The position numbers and the translations under genes were made by a program. This document shows positions 10,767 through 21,542 of a stretch of DNA of 64,000 nucleotides, piece after piece. Source of the stretch: Fistulifera solaris (lineage: Eukaryota > Bacillariophyta > Bacillariophyceae > Naviculales > Stauroneidaceae). The DNA is taken from NCBI GenBank assembly GCA_030295235.1, contig AP026162.1, positions 2,232,001 to 2,296,000 of the forward strand, given 5' to 3'. Every line of letters begins with the position of its first letter. The stretch's first letter is position 1. The notes beneath the pieces are model-generated. The model saw only the letters and a list, made by a program, of their open reading frames with translations, did not search any database and was not told where the DNA came from.

Positions 10767-12801
10767 AAAAGTGAGCCGCAATGCCCCTTATTTGGCGTAT
10801 GTTGACAGCCAACAATGAAAGAACTAAATTCTAGTCATCGCAGTTGTCGAAAAGGCTCGATTTGGTGATAACGGGGCTTCTGGACAAAGCAAAACCTTTC
10901 CTAACAATAACCCCAGCCGCAGCGGTCAAATCAAGGGAACTTCACATCCGAAGTAAAAACTCCCGTGGTTTTGCCAACGCATAGATCTCCAAAGTTTCTG
11001 AAAGAACGACCTTGCAAATAGGTCGTATAGTATTGGTGGTTCTCCGAAGCGTACCTAAATGCTCACCGTCTTATGTTGTAACAAAGGATAGTTTTCACCG
11101 TAATCGGACTTAAGGCAGCCACAGTAAGCTTAAGCCCATGCAATTTCTCGCGCTAAAAACTTATTCCGCGTGAACAATTCACGAGCCCACTTTACGCTCG
11201 AACACAAGCACATTTAACTGATCCGATTGTGCGTTTCAGAGTGTGAAATTGCAGGCGGCGATGAGTTACCCGTTTTCTCTTTCAGTGATTTCAGGTTTTG
11301 GATGACATCTAGGCTATGTCGCTGTCTGGCGTAATTTCTACTCCTCAACAATTGAGTCACTGGCTACAGGGTGAATGAATTTGAGAAAGCTTGCTGCAAG
11401 ACTTCGCTGAACGCCTTTGTCGTCGGCATCTATAGCTGATTCTAAAAATTGTTCGGTTACTTTTAAGTCGGCAATTCCAACTCGAGGATGCGTAAATTGA
11501 ACCGATAATTAAGTAGTATAAGCCAACTATAAACAATGACTTAGCTTGATTCGATTGGCGCCAGGTTGCATGATCTGTGATTGGAGTACATTTAGTACCT
11601 CACTCAATCATGATTTGGCGTCGTTGCGCAACTATTTGCTGGCGCAATCTAGCTTCTGCACGCTCTTTTGACGAGCGTGAAGTCTTTCTATGCAAACTAT
11701 TTGCTCCAATCAGAGTGTATTCAGCCGACTGATAGATGTTGAAAGCGGAAACCCTTTCTAATGATATTTTGAAGATACTCTAATTGAAGGGGAGATCGGA
11801 GAGCTCTTTCGTACCAGGTAAAGTGAATCTTAAACTATTTTCAGAACTAAATACTCACTTCTAATAGAAAGCTATCTAGCAGCGATCAGAATTACTAGTT
11901 GAACAAAAACTAATCTAAAGTAGGTCTACGTCTTATTGAGAAAACTCATTGAACGAAAAATGCTGGTACTGGTAAGGTTTACTACCCAAAAATGCTGATC
12001 TGCCGTGTATCAGAAAGATTACTTAATGAGCGACAAGCTCACAAAGGCAATGTGCACAACGTGCAATTTTGATGCTACCTGGTATGAGGTCAAATTGTTC
12101 GTTTCGTTGGTTGAAAACGAAGAGGAATGGTGTGGCGAAACAAACCAGACGAAAGCGCCATTGCAGCATCATCAATTATAGCAATCGTCGCTCTTTTGAA
12201 AAAACGGAAGTTGATATTGAAATTGAGGTGACAACGGAAGGCAACCTAGGCTCAGGCAACTTCAGATGCCTGAAGAATCAATTTGATTGCCACCCAACCC
12301 GACCTTGTCGTGTTCTCAGAATTCACAAAGCATTCATCCGCTCCGAAACATCGATTCTTACTCTTATCTCTTATGCAAGAGCATTCATTCACTTTCAACT
12401 AAAATATATACATTTTCGCTGAAAGCAGTCCTATCATTCGGTCGTAGAGTACGACAGACTCGATCAATAAGAATCCAGCCGTCGGCTGAAGGTGCAATGT
12501 TGTCAAATACCTGGTGTTGTCTCGTTGAATCCATTCATTCCATCCCGCTCCCGCTTTCGCGCTCATAAATTGAAAGTACTGTCTCTGTGCGAAAGATTTG
12601 TCTACCTCGGATCACCCCGCCATTCATTTTCCTCTCAATATTTCCATGTTTCTGATGCTGTTCGTCGTTGTCGCAATAGACAACAAAAGAGCGACTGTTC
12701 GGCTCCCCATGCTCCTTTGGCAACAGATACTAAACAGGTAGCTCTAGAAATATATGAGAAGGCATTTCATGAACTCCATTGCAACGAAAAAAGGATTTGC
12801 A
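10767..12801. other. 2-kb interior of the inverted repeat, no gene recognised
   Basis: AT-rich DNA between the two arms. The longest frames (e.g. 12069-12422 and 12492-12929) are short and of random composition, lacking transposase, reverse transcriptase or DDE-like motifs. If this is a transposon interior it is non-coding or badly eroded. Confidence 0.5.
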
Positions 12802-12958
12802 GCTCTTCAACAACATCATCGTCGTTTTGTCGTCCGCGGATGGGGCGAAAATGTTGCGTCTGGTACAAACTCTACGGGTGTGCTACGGGCAAAAAAATAA
12901 CTGGACGAATTTATCCACTTACGGCATAACTGTACGTTTTTCGACCGTAAAAACTCAT
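12802..12958 (-). repeat. Right arm of the ~156-bp inverted repeat
   Basis: Reverse complement of 10611-10766, ending CGTAAAAACTCAT at 12958. It has one extra base in an A/T run relative to the left arm. Open frames across both arms translate to the same peptide (NNWTNLSTYGITVRF...), which is a by-product of the DNA identity and not evidence of a gene. Confidence 0.9.
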
Positions 12959-13077
12959 AATAACAATCGAATCAGTACAATAGCATCCGTTGAGATTTTG
13001 AACTTGCGGATTTACAAAAGGCTAAAGAGAAGTAGTTGGGCCAAGGTCTAGACTAAGATATCTAAACTTGTGGTTAT

Positions 13078-14456
13078 TTAGCTACACCGTACTTGGAATA
13101 TCCCTGACTTCGCTATGTTTCGGACGCCTTTGTAGGGATGATAACTTTCTCTGGTGACCGAAAGGCCACTGACGGTTAACCCTGAAACGGAGGCCAATGG
13201 GATTTTCCAATTCAAAGATAAATGAGGCGGATCGAGTGCTTCTTCTTCACCCACTTTGGGCGATACAAAAGAGAAGGAACATGTCAAAGATGCCTTTTGC
13301 TGGCATCCATTTTCCCTAAATTCCAACGAAGCACTTTGGCGGCTTCGTTGTACACCGCCGTCCCAAAAATCGACTCGTAAATTTGATGTAGATCTAGTTT
13401 GTCGCGGAAAAGGAATGTTAACGCAAAAGTCTTCTACCACCACCGGGCCTTTGTGACTTGGCGAGAAGACGAGACTGCTGAGGGTCGTAACCCCGGCGTG
13501 AAGTGTTACTCGACCCGTTCGCATATCTCCCGACGTAGTAGACCGATCTCCGTAGTTCCATTTCGGATGGCAAAAGACAGGAGGGTTGAGAGAACGAACT
13601 TTTTCGGGCACAATGCGGTAGCTCATGAGCTCGAAATTCCCATCCGGCGGAACAAATGAAACAACGGAATCCTCCTCATAGCGTGAATATCGCACACACG
13701 GATGAAAGCTCCAATCATCAATGATAGTAGGATCTTTGAATGTCAGTAGTAAATCGGGTACACCCGAAAGTTGGCATTGACATTGAATACTCCCACTGAC
13801 ATCCGACGAAATGACGGCACCCGAGGCATCGACAATTGCATCGACTTCTTCAACAATGTCAACATAGATCTCATTCTGACTGTAAGAAACATCCGCCGTC
13901 CGCCACGGCATATTGCTGACAGTCCCACTCGGTAATTCGTCGCTCACCACTGTCGTGCTCTGAAGCAATTTGCTCATGACCGTGGGAGGACGAATCATGG
14001 CTTTGAGCGCGTTTGGTTCAGTCGTAAGCGGCCAGCCGTAATCTACCATTTCTTCCAGTAGCTGATACACCGTAGAGAAGTTGTCTTTAATGGCCGACTC
14101 ATCGGCCGGAAATCCAAAGTAGTCGACAAAATGTCGGCGACCCGATGCAAGAACTCCAAAATAAGAAGGGGACTGACTTCCGCCGGACACACCGCCAGAT
14201 AGCTAAGACCGTCCCGTAAACAGCTAATGACGTACAAGGTCCCTTGATCGGATCCGGGAACTTCCATTACCGGAGGCACACTGTCGTAGAGTTCTTCATG
14301 GTCGGAAATGGCGGAGACTCCGCCGTGATGATTGATCGATTCGGACGCGCGGTCCCAAAACGTATCGCAAACACTTCGAGATGTTACGACACCTCGGAAG
14401 TGTCGCTCAATTAAGACTTCTCCCGTGGGGGAGAGAATAAAGAGAGACTGAATCAT
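13078..14456 (-). CDS. AP3M: AP-3 adaptor complex subunit mu; one frame break
   Basis: Medium subunit of the AP-3 clathrin-associated adaptor, which sorts Tyr-motif cargo from endosome/TGN to vacuole or lysosome. The N-terminal longin-like domain starts MIQSLFILSPTGEVLIERHF and includes SPLLILEFLHRVAD. The C-terminal mu-homology domain (~residues 170-459) ends PYKGVRNIAKSGIFQVR, the AP-3 version of this signature. The frame breaks inside the conserved helix at the A4 run 14128-14131. One added base joins LHRVADIL to VDYFGFPADES and gives 459 aa, a normal length. It is divergent from the LON-domain gene at 14882. Confidence 0.9.
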
Positions 14457-14881
14457 TTTAGTTACTCCGTATTCGATAAAACAGAGACGTCTTTGTAATG
14501 GTTTTGGTAACGCAATAAAACGTTTTGTCGTCCGCGGATGAGAAAAGGCGAAAGGCTAAAATATCTTATGCGATATCTACGTTCTAAGCGTACCGGTACT
14601 CATACACTTACCTCAGCTTAGCGAAAACATCTTTTGATACCGTGAATCTTCACTGTACGTAAAATAGTTGTCTCATTCGTCCCGACTTTGCACCGCGCAA
14701 CGACGAGCATCGCGACGACGGCAACAAAAGACGACAATGCTGGACAATTACCAGAGACTCTTTAATTAGAATATGCAAGGGAGGCTCTTTCTACTACAAG
14801 AACAACATTTTACTACTGTCGAGCTAGCGACTGCCTTTGCTGCGCAGTATTCTTGCTGAAAATCACGTGTTTTTCACCGTC
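14457..14881. other. Divergent promoter spacer with a repeat fragment
   Basis: About 425 bases between the AP-3 mu and LON-domain genes. It holds a 20-nt stretch (14521-14540, CGTTTTGTCGTCCGCGGATG) identical to part of the inverted-repeat arms at 10611-10766 and 12802-12958. Nothing else recognised. Confidence 0.5.
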
Positions 14882-15628
14882 ATGCACCGCATTTCGCACT
14901 TCTTTGCGTTTCTCTCTTCCTGCGCATCCACAACCGGCTTTGTAACACCCCTGACTCGACAATCGACACAATCCACGGCTTTGTTTGGTATTCCGATCCC
15001 CGTCTTCCCGTTGCGGAGAACCGTGCGTTTGCCGACCGAGTCTTTGACACTGAATTTGTACGAAGAGCGCTACTTGAAGTTGGCGGAGTATGTTTTGCAG
15101 CAAGAACATCCTTACTTTGGAGCCATTTACAGTTCCAATAAACCGCAAATCGTGCGCAACGGAACAGGTCCGATCGTTCCCCTGTTCGAGCCTGGGGATG
15201 TGGGGGTAATTTTTTTGGTACTGAATTCCGAAGAAGGTATGATTCCGACGCGTGGTGGTATTCCGCGCCGTCGTATCCGTTTGGTAGCTCGAGGATCGGT
15301 TCGCTTCCAAATTGAAGAAATTCTGAAAAATGGTTACGATACATCCTTTATTTTGGTGGATGGGAATGTGTTTTTGGACGAGCCGACAGTGGATGAAGGG
15401 ATTTGTTCGCAAGATTTCGTAGACTGGGCCAGGAAAGTGCAAGCAGCCTTAAACATGGATACGAACCTTGAGCATTCACTGGCTGCAGAATTGACATCAT
15501 TTGATAAAGTATCACAAAGACTCTCTGACGGACGCTCCCGAGAGCGCCTGCAAGCAATTAATCGTCGAAACACCCAGGAACGTCTGAACGAGCCAGCAGA
15601 AAAGGCGTTCTTTGGATGGTGGCGGTGA
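14882..15628 (+). CDS. Plastid-targeted LON substrate-binding-domain protein
   Basis: 248-aa protein with a single LON N-terminal (PUA-like) domain, as in stand-alone LON-domain proteins of plastids. No AAA+ or protease domain follows. The start at 14882 gives MHRISHFFAFLSSCASTTGFVTP, a short signal peptide with an ASAF-like motif (ASTTGF), so plastid import is inferred. The LON fold begins IPVFPLRRTVRLPTESLTL, followed by NLYEERYLKLAEYVL and the beta-rich GVIFLVL and RIRLVARGSVRFQIEEI. Its role is unknown. Family members are thought to bind unfolded substrates. An in-frame upstream start (14837) would place charged residues ahead of the signal peptide and is less likely. Confidence 0.8.
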   Translation: MHRISHFFAFLSSCASTTGFVTPLTRQSTQSTALFGIPIPVFPLRRTVRLPTESLTLNLYEERYLKLAEYVLQQEHPYFGAIYSSNKPQIVRNGTGPIVPLFEPGDVGVIFLVLNSEEGMIPTRGGIPRRRIRLVARGSVRFQIEEILKNGYDTSFILVDGNVFLDEPTVDEGICSQDFVDWARKVQAALNMDTNLEHSLAAELTSFDKVSQRLSDGRSRERLQAINRRNTQERLNEPAEKAFFGWWR

Positions 15629-16086
15629 CACGTCTTTTCATACAAGTTCCATTGTATATCCGCGTTGTCAGATATTGATCATTGCATGCGACGGGAGCCG
15701 ATAAATCGGCTATAGGCAACCTGTCTAGATCTAGTCTGTGAAGTTCGCGACCATGATCACAATCGCTTCACGCCACCATGGATTTACCCGATTGTTAATT
15801 TTGTTTCAATTAAAGAAATAAGGAGTAAGCTCATCAGTAGATTCAATTGTAAACTTTGCAAGGTTTTACGATCTTCCTTTTTGTAAAAACATTAGTTCTT
15901 CTGCTTCTCCTGAAAACACAGTCCTACCGTCGTCCGGAGTGTCATCGATCCGACATCCAACCGTTTATTGCTTTTTTTCTTTTTCTTCTTTTGTTGCGCA
16001 CGCCTTTTCATTTATTTCCTTGCATTTCCTTCCAACTATACATTTCTTGCCCCTAATAGCACACAATTAGTATCGGTTTCCGCATC
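15629..16086. other. Intergenic spacer
   Basis: About 460 bases, T- and C-rich from ~15960 to 16060, preceding the SPB4-like ATG at 16087. The pyrimidine tract may be 5' UTR. No gene or repeat was supported. Confidence 0.45.
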
Positions 16087-18314
16087 ATGCCGAAGACGAA
16101 AGGAAAAGAAGAGACACCAAAAGAGACCCAACAATCTTCTGCCGATGATTCATTTCAAAAACTACCCCTCTCGAGTGGGGTGCTCGAATACATCCAAGAA
16201 CAGAATTTCACTCGTATGACACCGGTACAAGCTGCTACCATTCCGCTTTTCCTTGCTTCCAAAGATGTGGCCGTTCAAGCTGTCACAGGCTCCGGCAAAA
16301 CTCTAGCTTTCCTTATTCCTGTCGTTGAAGCGATTTTGCGCAAAAGTTCAAAAAACATCAAGCGGGTGCTTTGATTTTGTCGCCGACCCGCGAGTTGGCG
16401 CAACAGACTCACGCTGTAGCTGCCGCACTGTGCAGGCACTGTCAACTAAAAGAACCGTTGCTGTTGGTGGGTGGCTCTTCGGCCTCCAGTAGTTTGGCTT
16501 CGACGAGACCCGTGACCGCCGACTTGCAGGCATTTCAAGAAACAGGTCACGACATTTTGATCGGAACGCCGGGCCGTGTAGAGGACATTTTGACCAAGTA
16601 TAGCGTCATCGATACGTCGGAACTTGAGTATTTGATTTTGGATGAGGCTGACGTTTTGTTGAATTTGGGCTTTGCGATAACGCTGCAAAGTATTCTGAAG
16701 AGGCTACCGAAAATGAGACGGACGGGTCTTTTCAGTGCTACCACGTCTTCGACAAATGCGAGTTTGAAGGAATGGACGGGACGAGCTGGTTTGCGGAACC
16801 CGGTTTGGATTGATGTAGCAGTAACGACCAATGTCGCTGAGACGCGAACGGCCCAGGCGACCCCTACATCACTCACCAACTACTTCTTAGTGTGTCCACT
16901 GGACGAGAAATTGTCACGACTAGCGGCTTTCCTGCAAGACCATAGCACCGAAAAGGTCATTGTGTTTTGTCTCACTTGTGCATGCGTCGATTTTTATGGC
17001 AATGCTTTGAAAGTTTTGCTCCCAACTGTATCGATTGAGCCATTGCACGGGAAAATGGTGCAAAAGCGCCGTGAAAAGTCCATGGAACGATTTCGAAGTG
17101 ACGCCGAAGGAGGAACGTTACTTTGTACGGATGTGGCAGCTCGGGGGTTGGATGTATCAAACGTGAACTGGGTGGTGCAATTCGATGCCCCACAAGATCC
17201 GGCCTTTACGTTCACCGTGTAGGTCGATCGGCGCGAGCTGGAAAATCTGGAAATAGTCTATTGTTTTTGACGAGGAAAGAAGAAGCTTATGTGGACTTGT
17301 TAAAAATGAGAAAGGTGCCTCTTTCTCCCTTGCCTTCATCGGAACGATGCTGTCCCTTCATTTATGAAAATGTAGAAGAAGGGAATGACAAGGGAGCAAC
17401 AAAACGCAAGACAGACAAATCAAACGAAGAGGAACCGACCAAACGCACTATACGTTGTAATGATGGAAGTGAAATTGAAGACATTTTTCCCAAAGTAAAG
17501 GAGCTTGTCCTGAGCGATCGCGATTTTTCTCGAAAAAGGCACAAAGGCCTTCACGTCGTACATTCGTGCTTATAAGGAACATCATTGTTCTTTCATTTTC
17601 AGGTAAGTCATAAATCGTCGACTTTATAAACGCATGGACGTGCCATTGTGCATTCACTGAACGCCTCCTAAAATGGGAGACGATGTAGTGTTTGGGCTGT
17701 GCCGTAGAGTGCAATACGATGTTGGACCTGCCGATGATCATCAGTCATTGCTTGTTCCGGGTAGATATCCCTGTGTGTGACGTTCTCAGACTCAAATAGG
17801 AACCCAATGCCCCAACACTTCTATTACTTACCAATACGTCTGTCTTATATTGGTTCGCAGGTTCGCCTCCTTGGATTTAGGTTTACTAGCTACATCGTTT
17901 TGCCTCTTACGGTTGCCCAAAATGCCGGAGCTGCAAGATGCTTTACAGAAACACAAGGGTAAATTGCCGCGTTTTCAACCCGCGGGTCGTGAGATTGATA
18001 TTTTTGCCATTCCCTATCGTGATAAAGTGCGCGAAACCGCTCGCCAAAAGCGTTTAATGCAGGAGCAGGAAGCCGGAGGAAAGAATGCGAAACAGTTGCA
18101 AGCCGAACAGAAAAAGGCAGAAAAAGAGCGAAAGTTGCAAGAACGACGCCAAAAGGCCATGGAAAAGGGTCGAAATCCTGACAAGAAGCGTGGTCGGAAT
18201 GCTCGTATTGTAGATGAGTGGGACGATCTGGCGAAAGAGGAACGATTGTACAAAAAGTTACGGAAAGGCAAAATCACCAAGGAGGATTTGGAAAAAGAGC
18301 TCAATGAAGATTAA
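16087..18314 (+). CDS. DDX55: DEAD-box RNA helicase of 60S ribosome biogenesis (SPB4/DDX55), 2 exons, frame breaks
   Basis: Nucleolar ATP-dependent helicase for 27S pre-rRNA processing. In order: Q-motif region ([11 protein letters not shown]), Walker [28 protein letters not shown] ([12 protein letters not shown]), SAT, ARGLD and [10 protein letters not shown]. The DUF4217 tail runs across the exon junction ([10 protein letters not shown] then SLDLGLL...[10 protein letters not shown]) and ends in a Lys/Glu-rich coiled stretch. Three homopolymer breaks split the frame: G3 at 16364-16366, T3 at 17205-17207 and T5 at 17524-17528. A 258-nt intron (17603-17860, GTAAGT..CGCAG) precedes exon 2. With these resolved the protein is 656 aa, matching the family. 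The frame ending at 18314 is therefore its C-terminus and not a separate gene. Confidence 0.9.
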
Positions 18315-18342
18315 AGTAATTGTAGATTTCAAATAATTAAAG

Positions 18343-19429
18343 TTACAACTCAAAAAGGTTAAACGCGTTGACGATTTGCGGATGGGACCGGAGGATCGAG
18401 AATGTAGCGTTGATATCATCTTGAACCATCTCTACCAACTGGAACAAGTCGTGCCTGGTAACTTTTTCGTCCCGAAAAATTCGCTTCCGATCCGCAGCAT
18501 TGAGTTTTGTAAACGAGTCGATTCCAAACTGCACCCGTTCTGGGATTTCGAGGTCAAACATATCAATACGTTCGTCGCTAAACCCAATGCCTCCATTGTA
18601 AGAAAACAACCTGAATTGCTTGACATAATACTGGCGCTCCATGGTCCGCAATATACTGTCATAGCCCCGCGTGGAGCGGGCCCGATGCTTTCCACCCAAA
18701 TCGATTGATTCTAGAGTGCAGTTGCGTGTCAGTTCTTCTGCAACAATTTCGAAATCATCGTCCGACAATGCCATATTCCGCAGGGCGAGACGTTTCAGTG
18801 ATTTGTAGCGGAATATCGTTTGCAAGTGGTCAGCACGAATGATGGAAGGATTATCACGCCAAGGCTTTGACCTTTGAATGACAAGTCGCTTCAAATTGGG
18901 CATTTGTGTCAGAATTCCGGCGAACCGATCGGCGACAATGGTGTAGGACTCCTGTCTTTCCTGCCTCCGAAAGGTCACATTGGAAAAAATGACTTCTTCG
19001 ATGGAAGAAGGGATACTCGATTGAATTAATGGAAAAGTGTATGCGACATGAACCCAAATTGGACTTGGCGGTTGACACAAAATGATTTCAAGTTCTTCAT
19101 CGATGGACTCATCCATTGTAAAAGATCTTCCAACATAACCGTAAAGGCTCCCGTCGACGACGTGGTGACTTTTATCTCTTTAGATTGGTCATGCGATGAA
19201 CTAGTTGGACGACATCAGTCCAAGGGCACTGTTCTCGGTTCGCAATCACCACTGCATACAGAAGGTTAAGCACTTCTCCGTCGACTTTGAGCATTTCAAT
19301 GCCTCGTACATCTTCCATGCGGACCCATGCCTGAAACCCTTCCACATTGATCCTTGTGCTTGAAGGTATAGAGAAGGTGTTTGTTGGTTGAGCGATAAAA
19401 TTCGTTACAATTGATTGTAGCGTCGTCAT
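18343..19429 (-). CDS. Leucine-rich-repeat-like protein; one frame break
   Basis: About 361 aa after allowing one surplus base in the run at 19179-19181, which joins the N-terminal frame (MTTLQSIVTNF...VHRMTNL) to MDESIDEELEII. The central part has RNI-type LRR spacing: MPNLKRLVI, YKSLKRLALRNMALSDDDF and NCTLESIDLGG. Diatoms have many such LRR proteins of unknown role. No kinase, TM segment or signal peptide is seen. It is convergent with the SPB4-like gene; only 28 bases separate the stops. The function is not assigned. Confidence 0.65.
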
Positions 19430-20528
19430 GCTGAAATTGAAATTCTCTGTCTCTCGTCATGGTCGACGTTACGGAGTATTTATTTTCTCTCGCACACATC
19501 AAAAGCACACAGAATGCCTGTTTGACCAGAAAGATACTAGGACCGAAAACACCGAAATTCCAGAATATCTGGAAATTGCACTTTCTTTCGTTATGATCCA
19601 TAACACAGCTTCCAGAATTCCTGGAACGCGCACATCATTCCGGTAGGATCCCAAACACCGTGTTCAGAATTCTTGGAACTTGCACAGCATTTCGGTACGG
19701 TAGGATCGAAAAAGCTGGTCCAACACCAATTCCAGAATTTCTGGAAATTGTTCTTTCTTTCGTTATGATCCAAAACACAGTTACCAGAATTTCTGGAACG
19801 CGCACATCATTCCGGTAGGATCCCAAACACCGTAATCAGAATTCTTGGAACTTGCACAGCATTTCGGTACGGTAGGATCGAAAAAGCTGGTCCAGAATTT
19901 CTGGACCACCACAGAATTTCTGTATGATCGGAAACACCAATTCCAGAATTTCTGGAAATTATTGCTTTATGATCCATAACACAGATCCCAGAATTTCAGT
20001 AATGCGCACATCATTCCGGTAGGTTCCCAAACACCGTGTTCAAATTTTTTGGGACATGCACCGCATTTCTGTAGGATCAAAAAGCTGGTCCAGAATTTCT
20101 GGACCATCACAGAATTTCTGTATTACCCAAAACACCATATTCCTAAAACATTGTTAATAACAACGATTCCATTATAAACTAATTATTGAATAGGTACTCC
20201 GTTTTTGTTAAAAGCCATGATTAATCTGCGAAGTAGTTTGTCTCTCATTTCATTGCATTGAAACAAGAAAACTATTCCAACTACTTTTCGGGACTGAATA
20301 TACGTTGAGTCGGAGAAAAGGGTCTCTACACTTTGTCCGATACTCGCTCAGTCTTGTCTCGACCACACCCGTGACTCACAAATGTGCGCGTGCGGAGCCA
20401 TACATTTTTGCACCGCTATTATTATTTTTCGTTTTTGTCCGTTGTCGTTGATTAGCTCTTGAATGATAAACTATTCCGAGTATTAGCCCAACCAAACGAC
20501 CGCCCATTCACCAACAAAACTATTCCGA
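19430..20528. other. Intergenic region dominated by a tandem repeat
   Basis: 1.1 kb between the LRR-like and RRM genes. 19545-20150 is occupied by the palindrome-rich tandem repeat listed separately. The remaining ~380 bases before 20529 hold no recognised gene and probably the RRM-gene promoter. Confidence 0.6.
19545..20150. repeat. Three-copy tandem repeat with nested CCAGAATTTCTGG palindromes
   Basis: Units start near 19551, 19724 and 19935 (spacing ~173 and ~211 bp). Each contains, in order, TTCCAGAATTTCTGGAA-type palindromes, TTATGATCCA, GCGCACATCATTCCGGTAGG, TTCTTGGAAC and GGATCGAAAAAGCTGGTCC. Unit 2 has an extra ~37-bp piece carrying further CAGAATTTCTG palindromes. Copies are clearly related but diverged, the third most. 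The frames across it are repeat artefacts. Confidence 0.9.
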
Positions 20529-21452
20529 ATGCCCAAGAAATCGAAAGCGCAAATCAAGCGTCTCGCGAAGCGAGCGGAAGCCCGCGGTGAAGTTTACGAG
20601 CCTCCGTTGGAAGAATTGTCGTCGAACAACAAATTACTGGCCGCACGACAATTGCAACAAGAACTGACGAGTATTGAAAAGGATGATACCATGAAAGCAA
20701 AAGACCGGCGATCTGCGAAACGAAAAGCCGAAGCAATTGCTTTGGAGAAAACGGGATGTTCGGCCGACGAGTTGTTGGCGTGGTACAAAGAACAAAAAGA
20801 AGAGGATCGACCCGAAACGAACAGCAACAACAAGAAAAAGACTGAGGATACACAACATGACAAGCGAAAGATCCCTTATATTTTGTTTATCGGTCAATTA
20901 TCGTACGACACCACCAAAGAATCGTTACTGCAACATTTTCAAACCGAATTGGCCGACGATGGCTTTGATGTCAATGAACAAACGTGCCAAATACGACTCC
21001 TCACGGACCCGAAAACCAAAAAGTCTCGCGGAATGGCGTTTGTCGAATTGTCGACTCCGGAATTGATGCACGCTTGTCTGAAATTGCACAAAACCATGTT
21101 GGAGGGGCGCCGGATCAATGTCGAAAAAAGTGCCGGCGGAGGAAAACACAGCGAACAGCGCAAAGAAAAACTAAAAACCTTTCGAACACAACAAGAAGAA
21201 TACATTGAATCTATGGTCGCGAAGATGATTGACGAATACAAACAAAAGGGCGAAATACAGGATGGAGAATTGGACGAAGGAGTGATTGCTTTGTGTCAGC
21301 GACATTCGGGCGCGGTAGTGCAAGCCGCCCTCGAACGATACGTAGACTCCAATGGTCGCGAAATGGACAATCCCAGCGCGTATCTGTCTTTCTTGCTCGG
21401 TAAATTGGCCCACGAAGGTATTTATGATAGTGAAAAGGAAAGAAAATCTTAA
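20529..21452 (+). CDS. RRM-domain RNA-binding protein
   Basis: 307 aa, intact. Lys/Arg-rich N-terminus (MPKKSKAQIKRLAKRAEARG) suits nuclear or nucleolar location. One RRM lies at ~115-205, with RNP2 ILFIGQL and RNP1 SRGMAFVEL. The loop between them carries a charged insertion (DGFDVNEQTCQIRLLTDPKTKK). The C-terminal helical region (ESMVAKMIDEYKQKG...AVVQAALERYV) has no named domain. It may act in rRNA or pre-mRNA processing, but the sequence does not settle the target. Confidence 0.8.
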   Translation: MPKKSKAQIKRLAKRAEARGEVYEPPLEELSSNNKLLAARQLQQELTSIEKDDTMKAKDRRSAKRKAEAIALEKTGCSADELLAWYKEQKEEDRPETNSNNKKKTEDTQHDKRKIPYILFIGQLSYDTTKESLLQHFQTELADDGFDVNEQTCQIRLLTDPKTKKSRGMAFVELSTPELMHACLKLHKTMLEGRRINVEKSAGGGKHSEQRKEKLKTFRTQQEEYIESMVAKMIDEYKQKGEIQDGELDEGVIALCQRHSGAVVQAALERYVDSNGREMDNPSAYLSFLLGKLAHEGIYDSEKERKS

Positions 21453-21542
21453 AGAGTGACTCGGATCGACCACCAAAACGTGTTCGCTCGAATTAATTGT
21501 TCAATATCAATTACAAGAAACGTAGCATAGAAAGGTGTATTA

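Noticed and set aside
10551-10781. Conserved peptide shared by 10551-10781 and 12779-13051
   Set aside because: The peptide identity only reflects the DNA inverted repeat; no start, codon bias or family support.
12069-12929. Transposase or other gene inside the inverted repeat
   Set aside because: Frames are short, overlap each other and show no DDE, RT or integrase motif.
14043-14190. Small intron in AP-3 mu instead of a frameshift
   Set aside because: The protein is continuous with the family on both sides of 14130 with no room for an intron; a one-base change explains it.
17850-18314. Separate 154-aa gene
   Set aside because: Its start is an artefact of the 3' exon; spliced at 17603/17860 it supplies the DUF4217 tail of the SPB4/DDX55 gene.
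19591-19826. Repeated minus-strand ORFs in the palindromic region
   Set aside because: They are translations of the tandem repeat units.
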